Assembly: GCA_020638465.1 (NCBI GenBank)
Contig: JACKIM010000003.1
Span: forward strand, 330,766-394,765
Reading direction: 5' to 3'
Source of the DNA: Geminicoccaceae bacterium
GTDB taxonomy: Bacteria; Pseudomonadota; Alphaproteobacteria; Geminicoccales; Geminicoccaceae
Length of the DNA stretch: 64,000 nt
Within the stretch, counting starts at the first letter, position 1. Every line of letters starts with the position of its first letter. This document shows positions 61,410 through 64,000 of the stretch, in pieces. A program made the translations under genes and the position numbers. The notes beneath the pieces are model-generated. The model saw nothing but the letters and a program-made list of their open reading frames with translations, was not told the origin of the DNA and ran no database searches.

Positions 61410-62480
61410 TCATACCCCCTCGACCAATCGGTTCAGCTCCTCGATCTGGGTGCTGACGGCTTCACGCATACTGTTCATGCGCAGACCCATTTCACCCGTT
61501 ACACTCTTCTGCTCATGCATGGCGGTGGCGATCTGACCGGAAGCATCAAGGACGCCCGTAAACGAGCGCTGGACGTTTTCGATGATTTCCCGGAGCCTTT
61601 CGATCACATCGCCGATTTCCTTCAGCTTTGCCGTGACCTCTTCCGCCCCGGTTTCGGTGCCCGTCGCAAGTTTGCGCACCTCTTCGGCAACGACCGAGAA
61701 GCCCCGGCCGGATTCGCCCGCCCGTGCCGCCTCAATGGCGGCGTTCAGGGCCAGAAGTTTCGTTTGGTCGGCAATATTGGTGATGAGGTCAAGAAAGGTG
61801 CCGATAGCCTGAGAGGCGGCCTGCAAGCCGTTCACGGCCAGCACCGCGCTGTCGGCATGGGAACCGGCCTCTTCCGCCTGATGGGACGTATTATCGACGC
61901 TTGAGGCAATGTCGGAGATGGAGGCGTCCATCTCTTCGACCGCAACAGCGACGGAATGCACCTCGCCGTCAAATTGGCGGAGCTTCGCGATGGCCTCGGC
62001 GACCACATGGGCGGCATGGTCTTCCACCTGCTTTTGCTGGCGGTCAAGGACGGCCTGATACTGGCCGATCCCCTGCACGATATCCATGAACACGGCTTCG
62101 CAGATGATCGACGACAAGGCCAGGAGAAGCATGGGAGAGAAGCGGTAGTGCCGTTTTGCATGGGCAAGGAAGAGCTGGAGCAGAATACCGTAACCTTGCG
62201 CGAACAGGTCAGGCTTCAGACCGACCCGGGCATGGGCCTGTCCGATCCGCTCCATGCGTTTCCTGTAGGCATCGTCAAAGCCGCTCGTAAAGGTCGCCTT
62301 CCAATGCTCGGTCTGTGCGGCGCTCAGCGCCTCCGCCGTGCTACCCTCCAGAATGGCGGCCATTGCGGGGATTCTGCCGATGGCCTGATAAAACTCGGCC
62401 AAGACGGGCGCGACAATGGGCTGAACCAGCGGCCATGCGCCGGCGACAGTGAGCTTTCTATCGAAATACATGAAGAACAA
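61410..62480 (-). CDS. globin-coupled methyl-accepting chemotaxis protein (soluble oxygen sensor)
   Basis: 356 residues. Residues about 10-150 are a protoglobin-like domain (VLAEFYQAIGRIPAM, ERIGQAHARVGLKPDLF with the probable haem-binding His, LLQLFLAHAKRHYRFSP). Residues about 155-350 are an MCP signalling coiled coil with LLALNAAIEAARAGESGRGFSVVAEEVRKLA at its tip (split here over the hairpin). There is no membrane segment, so it is cytoplasmic and HemAT-like. The globin part is slightly shorter than in HemAT. It is an unusual passenger for an integrative island. Confidence 0.88.
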   Translation of the reverse strand: MFFMYFDRKLTVAGAWPLVQPIVAPVLAEFYQAIGRIPAMAAILEGSTAEALSAAQTEHWKATFTSGFDDAYRKRMERIGQAHARVGLKPDLFAQGYGILLQLFLAHAKRHYRFSPMLLLALSSIICEAVFMDIVQGIGQYQAVLDRQQKQVEDHAAHVVAEAIAKLRQFDGEVHSVAVAVEEMDASISDIASSVDNTSHQAEEAGSHADSAVLAVNGLQAASQAIGTFLDLITNIADQTKLLALNAAIEAARAGESGRGFSVVAEEVRKLATGTETGAEEVTAKLKEIGDVIERLREIIENVQRSFTGVLDASGQIATAMHEQKSVTGEMGLRMNSMREAVSTQIEELNRLVEGV

Positions 62481-62526
62481 GACCGCTTTTTATTGTTTTT
62501 CTTTTCGTCCTACAAATGATGATACC

Positions 62527-62557
62527 AATAAAACCACACCATAGGTGAGGTTTTATT
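62527..62557. promoter_or_regulatory. 31-bp near-perfect palindrome upstream of the chemoreceptor gene
   Basis: AATAAAACC-A-CACC and GGTG-A-GGTTTTATT pair at 13 of 14 positions around the loop ATA. It lies 47 bp upstream of the chemoreceptor start. It could be an operator for the chemoreceptor promoter or a second structure behind the ArdC terminator. Confidence 0.5.
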
Positions 62558-62570
62558 GACGCAATTGCAG

Positions 62571-62602
62571 AAGAAAAAAGAGGCCGCCTAAGCGGCGGCC
62601 TC
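62571..62602 (-). terminator. rho-independent terminator of the ArdC gene
   Basis: On the minus strand GAGGCCGCC and GGCGGCCTC form a 9-bp stem with a 5-base loop, followed by TTTTTTCTT. The stem overlaps the ArdC stop codon. Confidence 0.85.
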
Positions 62603-63497
62603 GGTGATGTCGGCGGGTTGAAGCCCGGTGAGATAATCACTTGCCCTTGCGGCCTGTGAGGCGGCGGTGAAGATCGCCTTCTTGTCGGCCTTGAGCACCT
62701 TCAGCCAGTTGTCGAGATAGGCGGCATGGTCGGGACGCGGCTCCAGCGTCACCCCGAGGTCGGCGCAGAGGAAGGCGGCTCCAAGCTCGGCCACAAGCTC
62801 TTCCATGGCATAGGCGTCGTCCCCGAAGCGTTTGCCGAACTGGCGGTCGCAGCGGTTTGAAGCGCCGGACCAATGGGCCAGCTCGTGAAGGAGCGTGCTC
62901 CAATAGGCTTCCGTTGCCGTGCTGGTCTCAGAGCCAAGGAACCGTTCCCGGTCGGGCATCTGGATGATGTCGTCGGAAGGACGGTAGAAGGCTCGGTCGC
63001 CGCCGTGGCGAACCACAGCGCCGGTTGCGGAGACGAAACGCGCGGCCTTGTCGATGGACTTCACCGGATCGGTCGGCTCAAGGATCGCCGAGGCTTCATA
63101 ACCGTCCACCTGATCGGCATTGAAGACCCAGGACGCACGGGCCATAAGGCGCTTGCCGTGTTCGGTTTCACCGTCGTCCTTCTGATCTTCCACGTCGAAC
63201 TCCTTGTAGAAGACCACCAGACTGGACTTTTCGCCCTTGCGCACCTGACAGCCCTTGTTCTGCCACTGGCGATAGGTGCCCCATGTGCCGGTCGCAAACC
63301 CGCGCACCTGGGCGCTAACCCAGAGATTGATGACGTTGATGCCGCGATAGGCGTTGCTGGTGTCGATATTGACGGGGCGGTTGAGCCCCTCACCGCTACG
63401 GTGCCAGGGCATTTGCCACTGGCCGGCGCCTGCCTCGATGGCGGCGATGATGTTGTCGGTGACCTGGGTATTAAACGTCTGTGCGTTGTGTGGTCAT
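62588..63497 (-). pseudogene. ardC: ArdC-family antirestriction protein with a one-base deletion near the start
   Basis: ATG 63497 with an AGGAGAG site begins MTTQRTDV and hits TAA at 63471-63473. In the next frame the gene continues NTQVTDNIIAAIEAG straight on. Adding one T at about 63473 would give DVYNTQVTDN, the normal ArdC start, so a single base is missing. The rest is intact: DUF1738 domain (YRGINVINLWV, KGEKSSLVVFYKEF) and zincin domain with LLHELAHWSG (HExxH) plus EELVAELGAAFL. Translation could only begin internally at Met of MPWHRSG (63412). ArdC binds single-stranded DNA and counters host restriction during conjugation. Confidence 0.88.
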
Positions 63498-64000
63498 GGT
63501 GCCTCTCCTTGTCTTTTCTGGCCGCGCCCATCGCGGCCGTCCGATGGCGACCGGAAAGGCAGGGGCAAGACGGGCGGCGCACCCCAAGAAGACGCAGAGG
63601 GGCAAAGCCCCGACAGGGACTTCGCAGCGGGCCGGAGGGCACCGAAGGACGGAGAGCGGACTGTTTCTTGAAGCGAAGCGGCGCGAGGAATGATCAAGGA
63701 TCAGGGGAAGAAACCGGATGGGAACCGTTGCGCCGAACGGCGTCCATGCCAGGTCAGGCCACAAATGAGGACGGCTCGTGGGCTTCGGCCAGCGACAAGG
63801 AAGTGAGGCTCCCCGCACAAGGCCAAAGACGCCTACACCGACTCCGAGACAACCCCGCCACGAACGGGCGGGGCCGATCCTTGGAACATGCCCTTACAGG
63901 GGTGAGGGCACTCGGCCTTATGCCCCTCAAAACAAAGACACCAGCTGACAGAGCGTAATAAAAACACCGTCAATATGTAACCGGTTCAAAAGTCCGGGCG
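63498..64000. other. no recognisable gene; ArdC upstream region
   Basis: About 500 bp upstream of ardC. The only obvious signal is the ArdC ribosome site at its edge. Plus-strand frames are rich in Arg/Gly and lack domains. The region may hold the ardC promoter or conjugation-related sites that I cannot identify. Confidence 0.4.

Noticed and set aside
1..64000. CRISPR array or cas genes.
   Set aside because: No regularly spaced direct repeats and no Cas proteins were seen; the repeats present are transposon ends, hairpins and operators.

Overview
The window is GC-rich DNA of alphaproteobacterial character (Hyphomicrobiales or Rhodobacterales style). The evidence is the density of ABC uptake operons, Tat-exported solute-binding proteins, LacI regulators and the phd/vapC, IS200, Tn3 and ArdC repertoire. 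The genus cannot be fixed from the sequence alone. The window has two halves: an orderly carbohydrate-catabolism half (1 to about 31.5 kb) and a mobile, defence-bearing half (about 31.6 kb to the end).

Catabolic half. A LacI regulator, cut by the window edge, diverges from a long plus-strand operon (about 0.5-17.1 kb). This operon encodes a tandem class III CoA-transferase, a MaoC/hotdog protein, an enolase-superfamily dehydratase, two paralogous Tat substrate-binding proteins, a glycosidase-like protein, a complete Dpp/Opp-type transporter (two permeases, two ATPases) and a GHL6-type glycosidase. Two matching 16-bp LacI-like operators (523-538, 3723-3738) tie its front part together. A second cluster faces it on the minus strand (17.1-25.4 kb): GH51 arabinofuranosidase, a second complete Opp-type transporter, and an ArsR-type regulator fused to a large C-terminal domain. 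Both clusters look built to import plant-type oligosaccharides and cleave them in the cytoplasm. A third locus (25.9-31.5 kb) has a LacI repressor with a clear promoter/operator, a CUT1-type binding protein and two permeases, and, divergently, a nucleoside hydrolase behind a decayed MsmK/UgpC ATPase.

Mobile half, left part (31.6-44.4 kb). This is a pile-up of elements: a Tn3 transposase remnant cut by a 256-bp Tn3-type miniature element, two tail-to-tail Phd/PIN toxin-antitoxin pairs, an IS200 copy, a truncated second IS200/IS605 copy, a 5.15-kb Tn3-family transposon with perfect 38-bp ends, a truncated ArdC gene, a GNAT/DUF1778 toxin-antitoxin pair and a large serine recombinase that reads into the 3' half of a tRNA-Met.

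Mobile half, right part (44.4-64 kb). This is an integrative island starting at that tRNA remnant: tyrosine integrase, AlpA-like regulator, then a minus-strand defence block. From promoter to end the block reads: HTH protein, PLD/SNF2-like helicase, DUF4391 protein, type III Mod, type III Res, SIR2-domain protein, HerA ATPase. Upstream lie a Pin-like resolvase, a Cys-rich secreted protein broken by an IS1-family element, a globin-coupled chemoreceptor and a second ArdC gene.

The island and its neighbours carry a striking number of single-base lesions: frameshifts in Tn3 TnpA, GNAT, a small ORF, the integrase and ArdC, and in-frame stops in the serine recombinase and HerA. No intact-looking gene in the first 25 kb shows one. 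The clearest defence system is SIR2-HerA next to an extended type III restriction-modification module; an in-frame TGA in HerA puts its activity in question. No CRISPR array, rRNA or complete tRNA was seen.
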